Shown in pieces: positions 9,280 to 19,631 of a stretch of DNA of 64,000 nucleotides (the stretch's first letter is position 1; each line of letters starts with the position of its first letter). The stretch is taken from the NCBI GenBank assembly GCA_018806915.1, contig JAGKQI010000091.1, positions 3,348,001 to 3,412,000 on the forward strand. Reading direction: 5' to 3'. A program made the position numbers and the translations under genes. The notes beneath the pieces are model-generated. The model saw nothing but the letters and a program-made list of their open reading frames with translations. It was not told where the DNA came from and searched no databases. Source of the stretch: Phytophthora colocasiae. Its lineage: Eukaryota; Oomycota; Peronosporomycetes; Peronosporales; Peronosporaceae.

Positions 9280-11756
9280 GTAGAAGTGGGGGCAGTCATA
9301 TGCCCTTCTCCACGCCCATGGCGATGTCAGCTCGAAGCTCCGGAGAACCGATGTCCATGGGGTCTGGGATGGCTTTCCAGATCACGCATGGAAAACCAAG
9401 TGGAGCTCGTGAGGATGTGAGTCGCAATGATGCTGTACCAGACTCGAAGGTTGGCCTGCAGAAGAAGAAGCGTGCCAAGTCGTCCTCAAAACGGCGAGAG
9501 GCAGCTCGAGAAGCCCGTCAAGCCAGACCTTCTGAGGCACATGATGAACTGAAGTCTGAAGGCCGACGTCGTAAGAGCCCCAGTGAATCTGCCAGGTCGG
9601 AACGTTCGTCCAAGTCAGCTAGTTCTGGTTCCACACAAGTCGCGCTGAACACGATGTTCCAGCTGCAGAAGGTGATGGCACGAATGGAAGACCGGCAAGG
9701 GTCGGCACTGCAGAAGATGTCGAGCGACTTGGATTCTAAGTTGGAGCGCTTGCTGGACTCGAGGATTCAAGGGATGTTCCCGAAGCAGGAGCCGACTCAA
9801 GTGTTTACCACTACGCAAGTCGTCCCAGTAGAGCCGCGTCCTGATGAAGATCATTCCGCAGAGCGTTTATCCGGAGAGCGACGGAATAAGTCCATGAGCA
9901 CCAAGTCGAAGCGTAACTCGTCTGATGACCGAGAGATGTTTAAACTTCAGCGCGAGCTGGAGGCGTCCGAGGCTGCGAGGAAGAAGGAGCGTGAGATGTC
10001 GACGGCAGTGCAGAAGTTCTTGGCCTCGCAAATTCGCGACTTAAAAGCGAAGACATCAGAACCATCTGATAGTGCAACTCAAGGTGGGACATCTTCTGAT
10101 TTGGCAACTTTACACCCAGTGTCCGGTGCCCCATCCCAGAGCGCGTTCCATACGGAATCTCAGAAAACAGATGTTCGGAACCCTGACGAAGCTTTTGCTA
10201 CTCAACTGGCCGCCACCCTCAAAGTGGTTTCTAGCGAGACGAAGGCGTCCAAGACTCCCGAGTCGAGGAAGCACCAAGACGGCAAGGCAAGGAGGAAAAG
10301 TGACGAACGGAGAGGATCATCTGAAGCTAGACATCGAAGAGATGCGTCAGGCAATGGATCCCGGAGAGGAGCGTCGAGGAATGGGACGGACGCACTGAGG
10401 AAGAGCTCTTCGTCAAGTAAGGGCCAGTCTTCTAAGAGGTCAGTCTCCAGACGAAGACGGCCTTCGGACGATCCAAGCTCGTCCAGTTCGAGCTCCGACT
10501 CTGGCAGTGACTCCGACTCTGGAAGCTCCGATAGCAGCTCTTTTGAAGACACGTCGGCGGGAGTTACGACTACGACCGGCCCGAATGGAACTACGACGTA
10601 CCTGTTCAAGCCGTTTGTGAATGCAAGCACCCTGGAAGATTTTGACGAGAAGGCGCCGCTGTCTACTCGAATGAGGTGGTTGGAATGGTTTCAAAGTATG
10701 GCGATTCAAGGAGGCTGGACAGACAGTGTGAAGATATACGAGATGAAATTGAAGTTGTCCCCTGCTGTCCGGAACTGGCGCGCCAACTTGACTCCTAAAG
10801 TTCGCCGAAAGTGGAAGGATTTTCTGAAGGCGTTCAAGGAACGTTACTGCAAGGCGAAGACTTCTGATGCTGAGCGTTATTATACGATGGTTCAAAAGAA
10901 GAACGAGACTCCACTGGACTTCTACTATCGACTTAACAAGGTAGCAGACCGCGCTGGAGACGACATCGACGGATCGAGTAAACAGCGGGAAGATCACCTG
11001 AAGGTGTTTATCAAGAAACTCTCGGACTCCAGACTTCGGATGACGCTCCAAGGACAACGACTCCGAAGCTTGAAAGATGTCGAATATGTCCTACGGCAGC
11101 ATGAAGACCTGACTCTGGACGATGATTATGATACGCCACCTCCGAAACGAGACTTCCGGGCAGACAACGTTCCTCGAGACAAGTTCCGGCCCAAGCGGAC
11201 AGGTAGAGCATACCTTGCTCGAGGTGATGAAGACTCGGAAGATGACGATCGACATTTGAGGTTCCAAGATGAGGAAGAGAAGCCACCACCGGAGACCATG
11301 TCCACCTCAACTACTTCGAAGACTGATGATGGTCCGGATGAGTCTTTCCTGACTATGGATGATCTTTCGAATGCGGTATACAAGATTCTTGAAGATTCGG
11401 GGTGGAAACCTCGATCAGCCAGAGATCAGCCCAGCTCTACGCGACATGGGTTCAAGAGTCCGACTTACTCTGCAAGATTCTGCGAGAATTGTCGGAACTT
11501 CGGGCACGTCAAGGAGGACTGTTGGGCTGACATCGAGTGCGAGCGTTGTCATAAGAAGGGACATCCGGTCAGATTCTGCCGGACGCGCCAATGTGACTAT
11601 TGTCACCGGTATCACGAAGGATCATGTGGAGAGTACAATGCACTCCAAGACATCAAGAGTCTCATCCAACAAGGCGCGTTGGACCTGCCGACCGCCATCC
11701 GGAAACAACTTCTGGATCCGGACGCCGATTCTGGGGAGAAACCGTTAAACCACTAA
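9210..11756 (+). CDS. Gypsy element Gag: capsid domain and zinc knuckles
   Basis: 848 codons. A Ser/Arg/Glu-rich region with coiled-coil character (about residues 150-270) and a poly-Ser/Asp stretch lead to a retrotransposon Gag capsid domain at about residues 480-630 (WLEWFQSMAIQGGW, KWKDFLKAFKERYC). Three CCHC-like knuckles follow near residues 760-815 (CENCRNFGHVKEDC, CERCHKKGHPVRFC, CDYCHRYHEGSC). Gag packages the element RNA. Stop TAA at 11754-11756. The protease ORF overlaps it in another frame. Confidence 0.87.
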   Translation: MASATSGSRTSRESTSDSSGFGMSRSGGSHMPFSTPMAMSARSSGEPMSMGSGMAFQITHGKPSGAREDVSRNDAVPDSKVGLQKKKRAKSSSKRREAAREARQARPSEAHDELKSEGRRRKSPSESARSERSSKSASSGSTQVALNTMFQLQKVMARMEDRQGSALQKMSSDLDSKLERLLDSRIQGMFPKQEPTQVFTTTQVVPVEPRPDEDHSAERLSGERRNKSMSTKSKRNSSDDREMFKLQRELEASEAARKKEREMSTAVQKFLASQIRDLKAKTSEPSDSATQGGTSSDLATLHPVSGAPSQSAFHTESQKTDVRNPDEAFATQLAATLKVVSSETKASKTPESRKHQDGKARRKSDERRGSSEARHRRDASGNGSRRGASRNGTDALRKSSSSSKGQSSKRSVSRRRRPSDDPSSSSSSSDSGSDSDSGSSDSSSFEDTSAGVTTTTGPNGTTTYLFKPFVNASTLEDFDEKAPLSTRMRWLEWFQSMAIQGGWTDSVKIYEMKLKLSPAVRNWRANLTPKVRRKWKDFLKAFKERYCKAKTSDAERYYTMVQKKNETPLDFYYRLNKVADRAGDDIDGSSKQREDHLKVFIKKLSDSRLRMTLQGQRLRSLKDVEYVLRQHEDLTLDDDYDTPPPKRDFRADNVPRDKFRPKRTGRAYLARGDEDSEDDDRHLRFQDEEEKPPPETMSTSTTSKTDDGPDESFLTMDDLSNAVYKILEDSGWKPRSARDQPSSTRHGFKSPTYSARFCENCRNFGHVKEDCWADIECERCHKKGHPVRFCRTRQCDYCHRYHEGSCGEYNALQDIKSLIQQGALDLPTAIRKQLLDPDADSGEKPLNH

Positions 11757-12754
11757 GCCCGCTGGATGGGGATCCAGAACGCGCCGGGCTTAAGAAACCC
11801 CCTGAATTGTGTGTTTTAGCGTACGTTGGACCTGAGTTGAGACGACAAGTTAACCATCAATGCATGACCATTTCCCCGAAAGAAGACCCCACTCCAGTTG
11901 GTGATGACCCTGACGTTTTGGACGACTGGCATCCGGATAATACGGATGACACTCCTGTTGAGTTCAGGCTCAAACCTGGTGAGAGTTACGGATGGTGGGA
12001 AGAACATCGTTCGGTGAATTCGAAAAGGGTTGCTATGGTACATGGTGCGGTGAACAACTGTCGGACAGAGATTCTTTTGGACTCCGGAGCTTCATTAAGT
12101 ATGTTGAGTTTGGATCTTGCGCGTAGACTCAAACTCAAGTTGGACTTCCAGAAGCGGCTCCGGGTGTCCGGGTTGGGAGGAGTGCCGACAATCATCTCTG
12201 CTCGGACTGAAGTGAAGGTGACTTTGGGATTGAACGTGGTTTATGTTTTGGAACTTTGGGTTGCCAACATCGGTGAAGGTGTTGATATGCTTCTCGGAAT
12301 GGACTTCATGTATTCAGCTGGAGTCCGATTGTGTGTTCGAGAAGGCTTGGTGCAACTTCCTGATGAAGAGAATGTGATGTTGTCCGGGAGAATGTTCGAC
12401 CAACAAAGGAAAGGACTAGACGTTCGACCATCGGGAACGATATGCCTCCAACCGGGCGAGCAAGCTGTCATCCGGATTAATTATGGCCAGAGCAACCCAA
12501 AACGCGAAGTCGTTTGGGCTGGACGTGGTGACCGATGGGTGACACAGCTTATCTATGGCGCCCGATCTTGGGCAGTCGCCGTTCGAGTAGTGAATATTTC
12601 GGAGAAGGACGTCTGGGTGGGACCAAATACTACAGTTGCTCAGATTGTGGAGTACGGATGCTATCCGTTTGGACGTTTTGTGAGGCCGGGACTTCGGAGG
12701 TATCGAGAATGGGAGGTTCTTATCTACGAGAATACCAATTCCAGACAGGAATAG
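11600..12754 (+). CDS. Gypsy element aspartic protease region
   Basis: The frame runs 384 codons. The retroviral-type aspartic protease lies at about residues 145-245 with the catalytic motif LLDSGAS (Asp codon at 12080-12082) and the later LLGMDFM signature. The protease cleaves Gag-Pol. The overlap with the Gag ORF suggests a -1 or +1 frameshift arrangement. The region after the protease (about residues 250-384) is the usual linker before reverse transcriptase, and the frame ends in TAG where the polymerase should follow. Confidence 0.83.
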   Translation: MSPVSRRIMWRVQCTPRHQESHPTRRVGPADRHPETTSGSGRRFWGETVKPLSPLDGDPERAGLKKPPELCVLAYVGPELRRQVNHQCMTISPKEDPTPVGDDPDVLDDWHPDNTDDTPVEFRLKPGESYGWWEEHRSVNSKRVAMVHGAVNNCRTEILLDSGASLSMLSLDLARRLKLKLDFQKRLRVSGLGGVPTIISARTEVKVTLGLNVVYVLELWVANIGEGVDMLLGMDFMYSAGVRLCVREGLVQLPDEENVMLSGRMFDQQRKGLDVRPSGTICLQPGEQAVIRINYGQSNPKREVVWAGRGDRWVTQLIYGARSWAVAVRVVNISEKDVWVGPNTTVAQIVEYGCYPFGRFVRPGLRRYREWEVLIYENTNSRQE

Positions 12755-13482
12755 CTCCGACAACAGAAGTACATGCAGATGCTGTCCGAGTCCGGACCAC
12801 CATGTGTCCAAAGAACGGCCTACTCGTGGCCCAAGAAATTGTTGGTAAGGCCACCCCGAGGAAGCTCAAACGTGCACATGGTCCAACTTCAAGTTCCGCC
12901 CCCGAAGACTCCGGACGACCTTCCGACTATTGATGAGGTTTCAGAACCCGATGACCCTTCGCGAGTAGTGGAGCCAGAACCTGAGGAATACGAAACTTGT
13001 GATGAAGTTCCAGATGGAAATCATGGGTCTGTTTCTGAAAGGTCGGATGATGATGAATTTTCGATGCGATTACTGTGGATGAGGACTTGACAGGGGACGA
13101 CCCTTCAGAAGATATGGCTCTGGAGGAAGAATTTGAACCCCCTAGGAGATCTTTTGAAGAAAATGTCCAGTCAGACATGTTGAATCAAGCCATTCGGAGA
13201 TTGGAAACGAAGTTCACCCGGTGTTTGCACGTGAGTGCAAAGGAGTTGAATTTGGAACCAGCCGTATTATGCGCATGAGGGAAGTGACATGTTGTCTCAA
13301 TTGAAAGACCAACTGGTCAAGCTCCCCGAAGTACATGAGTTGACTCCAAGTTGTGACATCGAGAAGAAGGATGACCCGAAGGACGAAGAAACCCCAAAAG
13401 GTACAACATCTGGAGCTGAAAGAATGGATGACCAAAGTCTCCGGGACCAGAATCCGCTACCCTCCCTCCTGCTGCAAGGGTC
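12755..13482 (+). other. Pol interior with reverse transcriptase and RNase H missing
   Basis: Between protease and integrase an autonomous Gypsy element has roughly 1.5-2 kb of reverse transcriptase and RNase H. Here only about 730 bp remain. None of the three frames shows a YxDD box or RNase H motifs. Short open pieces (12773-13090, 13075-13278, 13289-13621) are acidic linker sequence. The element is therefore non-autonomous. Confidence 0.7.
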
Positions 13483-14145
13483 ATGGCAGCCATTGCACAA
13501 GCTGAGGACCCCAATCCGGGACGTCCAGATGAAGTCCCCATGGGTCCACTGGAATTTCAGGCCGAGCGATGGCGGAGGATCAAGACACATCAAGATGCGG
13601 ATGAATACTTGTCCGAATTGAAAAGTTTCCTGAAAGGTGATCTCGAAAGATTTTCACGCCGAAGGCTCCGGAAGATTGCCAAAGTAGCCGACCTGTTCAC
13701 ATTGGACAGTCGAGATGTCCTTTACCGGCTGACAACGATTAGTCAGAAACGACCTCGAGACTTTTTGGGAGAACTCCGGCTAGTCGTCCCAGGATCTTTG
13801 CGCCCCGACATGCTCCATTACGCTCACGAAGATTTCCAAGGAGGTCATCAGGGGATCCGCCGGACTCATGAGAAACTTCTTTCGGAATATTATTGGCCAG
13901 GAATGTATGCCGACGTTGAACGACATGTGAAGGAGTGTGTGGATTGTGCAAGTGGAAAGGGACGACCTCCGAATGACGGTCCGTCACCCGGAAATATCGA
14001 GCCATCCTACCGATTTGAAGTCGTTTCGATGGATTTCGTCACGAATCTTCCGAAGTCGGCCCGCGGGAATACTATTTTTCTTCTGTTCCAAGATATGTTC
14101 TCCGGATATGTCATGTGCAAACCGATGAATTCGACAACTGCTTAA
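13483..14145 (+). pseudogene. Gypsy integrase, zinc-binding domain and start of the catalytic core
   Basis: 220 codons. An HHCC zinc-binding domain is visible (HEDFQGGHQGIRRTHE ... CVDC), followed by the start of the rve catalytic core with SMDFVTNLPKS (first Asp). The frame is closed by TAA at 14143-14145, which looks like a single C-to-T change of a CAA codon because the integrase continues in the same frame immediately after (DVAEVYEQ). Integrase inserts the cDNA into the genome; this copy is broken. Confidence 0.87.
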
Positions 14146-15215
14146 GATGTCGCCGAAGTATATGAACAAGTGGTGTTCCAACGGTTTGGAGCAAGTTCGA
14201 TGATTCGACATGATCAAGACCCACGGTTCATGAGTACTGTCTTCGAATGTTTCCGGAATCTACTCGGAAGTCTTCAAAGAGCTACCTTGGGATATCGTCC
14301 ACAAGCTAATGGTCAACAACAAAAGAACGGTCAGTCCAGACTGTCGTCCGAAGTATCCGAGCTTATATCATGGAAGCAGACCAAAGCGACTGGGACGACC
14401 ACGTGGAGAGGCTCATGTTTGCTTTGAACACGTCTTTCGATGCCACCCGGTTGGAGACCCCATTCTACCTGGTCCACGGCTGGGACGCTCAGAATACCAT
14501 CTCGGCTATGTTGGGTCCAAAGCCCCATAATCTTCCGGAGAGGACGGCCTACGAGTGGAGACGAAAAATGCAACTCGATTACAGTTATGCAATTGCGTTT
14601 GCTGAAGATCTTCAAAAGAAGGCCAAACGTCATCGCTCGGAAATTCAAACTCAGAGATGGAAAGAGTTGTCTGAGAGGCTGAAGTCTGGATTCGAGAAAG
14701 GAGACTCCGTCTGGTTATACATCCCGAAGGTTCAGACTGGTTTGAGTCGGAAATTAGCTCACCTGTGGCATGGACCTTTTCGAATTGAAGAAGTTCACGA
14801 CGACTATCGAGTGAAACTCAAGGTCGAGGGCACGGGGTACCGTGTCAACCCATGGGTACACATAAGTCGTCTAAAGCCACGAGCCGTATTTCCCAGACGT
14901 CCAACCGGTGAGGTACAAGTGGAAGACGACGATGATTTTGATGCTGCTCTTCTGCCAGAAGATAGCTGGGAGCCTGACGTTGGAAATAACGAGTACGAAG
15001 TTGAGAAGATTTTGGACTTAAGATGGTCGAAGCGGACTCGTACCTCCAGGAGGCCCCAAGAGTATCTGGTGAAGTGGAAAGGATATGACGAACCTGAGTG
15101 GCTACCTGTATCGCAACTTAGCTGCGGCGCCCTACTCTATGAATTTAACCAAGGAGCACGGGCGCGGGCGAGGTTCCAGGCGATGCAGGCTGGGGATGAT
15201 CATCCCCGAGCTTAG
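14146..15215 (+). pseudogene. Gypsy integrase C-terminal part with chromodomain
   Basis: Continues the integrase: HDQDPRF holds the second catalytic Asp. A 1-2 nt insertion near 14310-14330 shifts the frame just before the catalytic Glu, whose codon survives in the downstream frame (ORF from 14370). Then come WDDHVERLMFALN, a C-terminal DNA-binding region (LSRKLAHLWHGPFRIEE) and a chromodomain (YEVEKILDLRW, YLVKWKGYDEPEWLP) at about 15000-15150. Chromodomains of chromoviruses direct insertion to modified histones. Stop at 15213-15215. Confidence 0.87.
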
Positions 15216-15483
15216 ATGTTCGCATACATGCGGATGTTCGGATGGAACGATTGGAAGTGTGTTTTCGACTGAATTTTGTTTTGATTACGATTGGATTATG
15301 ATTATCATGGAAGTTATTGTGAGGTGAGTTTCGAGAGATGACATGGGACTTCAACGGAGATTAACGAGATGACTATTGAAGATGTTACGAGATGAAATAG
15401 GTGTATTGTGGATGGTTAAAAGTGATTGCTACGTGGAAATATGCAGAATCGAAGGGGACTTTCACCTGGAGTTGAATACATTC
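15216..15483. other. Junction between the two convergent internal regions
   Basis: Follows the chromodomain stop. No 3' LTR is present where one is expected; instead a minus-strand ORF of the opposite half ends at 15484. A purine-rich GAAGGGGAC near 15451 could be a remnant polypurine tract. Confidence 0.4.
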
Positions 15484-16071
15484 TTAGCCTTCACTCCAGA
15501 GATCGGAGAACTGGATACGCTGCTCCACTGGGATCAGCTTGGCCCGAATTTTATCTGGAACATGAGCAATTCGTTCATCGTCGGTGCTGCAGTAAACCCA
15601 CTGTGCACGTCCAGGTTCTTGCCTGTCCAGCAGGTCCAGCTGCTCTTCGAGTGTGTATGGATGACCAGTAGACGGGTTGAGATGACTGGGGTCCATCAAG
15701 ATCCAGTGACACAACTTGTTTGGAAAGTTCCACACACCGGGCTCGAACCAAATAGAGTCTGGAAGACGGGACTTCACCCGAGTGAGTAGTGCCAAAGCTC
15801 TTTTTCGAAAGACCGCGTGGACATTGGTCCGTTTGTCTTGAGCTTTCCTGATGGACAGCGGAGCAGATGGCGATCCATCAAGCGTTAACCAGTGGTAAGT
15901 GTGCCAGAAGGCCCTCGAATCACCGGCGACGGAATTGGTCCAGCCATATAACACGTCCCGAGCTGCTTCGTCCAAATCGTCCCGAGTGTGAAAATATAAT
16001 TCCTGAGGACGTCGTGAGTACATGCCATTCCAAGGGGCATCCAAGAGAAGCCGTTGCAATTGTCGATCCAT
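15484..16071 (-). CDS. Unknown ORF of the minus-strand LTR partner, distal
   Basis: 195 codons, rich in Trp, Arg and Asp, no membrane segment and no recognised domain. It reads like real protein (WNGMYSRRPQELYFHTRDD, WFEPGVWNFPNKLCHW). It shares strand and spacing with the ORFs at 16391 and 17198, and all three lie downstream of the right LTR, so they are probably parts of one decayed element-borne gene. No retroviral motif (CCHC, DSGA, YxDD, HHCC) is present. Confidence 0.45.
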   Translation of the reverse strand: MDRQLQRLLLDAPWNGMYSRRPQELYFHTRDDLDEAARDVLYGWTNSVAGDSRAFWHTYHWLTLDGSPSAPLSIRKAQDKRTNVHAVFRKRALALLTRVKSRLPDSIWFEPGVWNFPNKLCHWILMDPSHLNPSTGHPYTLEEQLDLLDRQEPGRAQWVYCSTDDERIAHVPDKIRAKLIPVEQRIQFSDLWSEG

Positions 16072-16390
16072 ACACGAAATGTGACTGTGGTGACTACCCT
16101 GCGGGAACTATGATGAGATGCGAGATATGATTACTGAAAGTGCTATGAGTCCACCTTCGATGATTGACCCTGATGATGCGGTGAGAGCTTATTAGACTTA
16201 GACTACGGTCTACGAACTTGCTGGTTACTGAGGCGTCGAGAAGCGAAGTGTACTAGGGAGATGATGATACGACCGACTGAGACGTAATACTGAACGTGAA
16301 ATTATGGAGTTAGATCTCGGGAGCTACTCAAAATGGCTAACTGGTCGAATCTACTTGCTGCCAGAGCGGCCCACTTACTTGGTCCATCAA

Positions 16391-17041
16391 CTAAGACGAT
16401 GCTGGGGCGGCCACCGTTTCCTCATCCGGGTCGTCCTCCTCGTTTTCCTCCTCCTCGCTGACCTGATCCGAGTCGTCGTCCAATCCACTGCTGACGATGG
16501 CCGCGATCTCGGCAGTGTACGAGCCGTCTGGACGCATGATCGGGATCCAACCCGCCGTCTTCATCTCCTTCGGTGTCACCTGGTGTACTGTCCTCGGCCG
16601 ATAGGTCCACTGTTTGAGTCGAGTGTCGATACCGTCCGCTAACTGCTCGATCCTCTCGCTCTCGAGTAACTTGGCCCAGACCCTCTTAGTGATATCACCC
16701 AACCACCACGCGTGCCAAGGATCCAGATTCTTGACGATGTCCAACCGGACCAGAGCCAGAGCCTCATCCGTCAGCCGATGATCGACACTCTTTTCCGGGT
16801 CGAGAGCCTCAGTGTACACGAGCAACTCCGTGATGTTCTTGAAACCACCTTGGTCTAGCTGGAAGGGCTTCAGTGCGTTCTGGACTCGAGCAGTGTACTC
16901 CGGCCGGTCTTGAACATAGAGCACTCCCAGGTTCTGGATGGTTGGACCAACGTACGTCCTGGCCGACGGCGAGTTCCTGTTGGGTTGACCCCCGAACCAC
17001 ATTAGAACTCGGTTCCCGTCCGCTTTCTCGAAACGCTTCAA
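16391..17041 (-). pseudogene. Unknown ORF of the minus-strand LTR partner, middle
   Basis: 216 codons, same frame as the ORF at 17198-17986 and separated from it by in-frame TAG codons near 17198 and 17056. The middle part is well structured (TRVQNALKPF-like helices, DPWHAWWLGDITKRVW), and the tail is strongly acidic. No family recognised. Likely the continuation of the same ancient protein of more than 500 residues. Confidence 0.45.
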
Positions 17042-17197
17042 GAAGTCGTAGTACCCCTAAGTCTCGATGCACAAACTCAGGAAGCAAAGGCGCTCCTTAC
17101 AAGCTGCTTGTTGACCTTGACGCCGAGAATTCCGCTGGTAGTTCACTTTCAACGGCGCATTAAGCTGCCAGTCGAAGAAGTGACGACGGTGAGCCAT

Positions 17198-17986
17198 CTA
17201 GAACCGCCAGTGAGCCACATGCAGATTGGAGTACTCCTCTGGGTGGTACCATACCTTCGAACCCATCCAGGGGTACGCTAACTCGTACGGCGGCTGGTGC
17301 ATGTTCGCGGCCTTGTGGTAGATAGCTTCGATGTCTTGGACGACTTGGACCGCTGTGTTGTCTGAGAGTGGATGGGGGTTGAAATCCTTATCCCCTTGGG
17401 TGCTTGCCCCTGCCTTTCCCAACTCGAGTAGTGCCGTGTGTACCGCTGAATCCTTGTGCGACTCGGACGTCTTGGACTTGGTCAAGTCTATCGTCGACCC
17501 TGGAGTATACGCCGGACTAGACGACGTCTTCTTCACCTTTGCTGGCTTCTTCGAAGAACCGGCCTTGGGAGTACTACCCAGAGTCGATGAAGATCCGGTA
17601 GACTTAAACTTCTTCTTGGGGGGCTCGGAGCTGATCTCTGGTTCGATCATGTTCTGGGTGTCCAAGAAGCGTGAATGCACATACGCGTGTGGAGCCTCCT
17701 GCTGTAGAGATGGCTTGGGGAGTAAGTTGACGGGTGCAGTGAAGGCTAGGTCGACGTCTGGATCATCATCCAGGAGAGTTTCTGCAAGCTGGTCAAGCAC
17801 ATGTAGTCCGCTGGAGTCGCGATTCGCGGAGAGCTTCTCCCGCATTGCGCCCGTTTGAGCCTGCTTCTCGAGGCGCATGTCCTGCTTCGACTCGTTCGAC
17901 GATACGAGCGCGGTAATCTGCGCCACCAGGTCGGCGGAGGTCCCCGGCGGAGTCGGAGGAGGCCCTACAGCAGGAGATGGCCCCAC
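17198..17986 (-). pseudogene. Unknown ORF of the minus-strand LTR partner, proximal
   Basis: 262 codons. A Pro-rich N-terminus, a helical stretch (about residues 20-75), a Ser/Lys/Thr-rich low-complexity middle (PKKKFKSTGSSS) and a C-terminal part with Trp/Tyr motifs. It could be a Gag-like or regulatory protein of the element, but no capsid or zinc knuckle is visible. Ends at TAG 17200-17198; the frame reopens downstream. Confidence 0.45.
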
Positions 17987-18762
17987 AGCAGGAGGGTCGT
18001 CAGCAGGGGAGGGCGCTCGGGATGCGTGACCGTGACGTGACGGGGCTTGGCTTGTACAGTCCGTGGCGATTTGGAGAATGGGCTCTTTTATCTGGCGAGC
18101 GGAGTGGCGACAGGGGAGGGCACATCAGTGATGGACCTGGCATGTCGGGACGAGGTCCGCGTGTTTCTTCTAAAATGACTGAGAACTCCGTGGACCTTCA
18201 ACCGTTGGTCAAAATAGCGACGATTCTGGGTGGAGTGCGATTCTGAGAAACGTTCCATCTGGGACTGATGAGAATCTCCCCCTTAACGGTACGATGGGCT
18301 ACTCTAACGGTCTTCGGCCTCGGAGCGGACTACTCATTCCTTAACCTGCTGGTTTCCGACCAATTTACTCCTCGACCGCCCTGTACTCCACGACTACTAC
18401 TACTCCTCTGTTACGACCTACTGAGTCTCCTCTCAACCGACTACCCCTCTGAATACCCTGAAACCACCAACTACTGCTCCATTACGATCGACTGAGCTAC
18501 TACTAGTACATCTACCTTTCGAGTACTCCCCTGTCAGCACTGTCATCGACATGATCGACTCACTCCTGTCTACCTTGGAGCTGTACGTTCGACTCGAACT
18601 GTTTCCCGTCTACTTCGGCACCGTGGTCGTCTGGGTGATGACTTCGGCCATTCGAGGAGTACTTTGGTCGCTGACTAGACAGGCGTGGATGGTAGCGAGT
18701 ATGAACTACCGCCTTCTGTCCGGGACCGTCTGCCGGTACCAGGATGTAATTCGGGATCCCGA
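17987..18762 (-). other. Leader region between the right LTR and its ORFs
   Basis: On the minus strand this follows the LTR end. A TGG occurs 19-20 nt after the LTR end (TGGTACCGGCAGACGG), a possible but unusually distant primer site. No conserved coding signal. Confidence 0.4.
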
Positions 18763-19631
18763 TGTGGCGAAGTGGGTGAACACTTTTGACCGCCCAGGGG
18801 GTTGCGTATAGTGTGCCGTCCAAAAGGAACAACCCAAACACTAACAACTCCAAAAGAGAGTTAGTAATAAGGTGACCTAGTTGGAGTGAGTCAGCACCAC
18901 CATCCGGTGTCCAAATGGGTATCCGGAAAGTGGCTTGGCGTGTGACCTTGTGACTACCCTCGTAGGTGTCGTTTGTCTTCGAACGCGAGGAGTCTGCACC
19001 GAAAGTGTTATCTCCAAAAGATTGTAGAGCTAGATCCGGAGGGAGAGTGCTAACCAAATAAACACTTCCCAAACGGTGGTTAATTAGTCCGAAAGTGGGT
19101 AAGCACTTATGGGCAAAGTACTTCCCCTCCAACAGTTAACCAAATATACAAGAGAGTTAAACCAAAATATACAACCGCTTCTTATTCTTTTAGGCCCTCG
19201 AGCGGTGGGCACTCCAAATGCCAGTACGACTAGAGCAAAATCCGGAACACTGGCACAGTTCCGGGGCTCTTTAAACAGCGCACCACTTCCGATAGATTCA
19301 CTAGGAACCTTCGGAAGAATAGAATCCAATATATGTGTTCAAAATACTATGTAGTATTTCAACACACACACAACCAATACAGTCCAAACACACAAGCAGT
19401 CAAATCAATCAATTTTAGGGGTGACTACCACTAACCTCCCAAAATGCAGTTATAATATGAAATAATACCCGAAAGTATCAACTGGAATATGAAATGGAAG
19501 GGGTCACGCCCGGGATACGCCGCCCGGATCACCTTTCCAACTTGGTCTTACCCTGGCGGAGATTCGCGCGGCGGTGACGCTTGTCGACGCGGCCTGACGC
19601 TTGTTCGGCTACACGTGAAGCCCTCTTCTCG
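18763..19631 (-). repeat. Long terminal repeat, right copy (minus orientation)
   Basis: Complement of the left LTR (6469-7336) with scattered substitutions and small indels, by eye about 94% identical in the stretch compared. Both copies begin with CGAGAAGAGGGC and end with CGCCACA. Because the copies are inverted, they cannot be the two LTRs of one normal element. The outer edge abuts hAT transposase coding sequence at 19632. Confidence 0.78.

Noticed and set aside
12755..13482. Reverse transcriptase hidden by frameshifts
   Set aside because: All three plus-strand frames were read; no YxDD or neighbouring RT motifs, and the stretch is too short.
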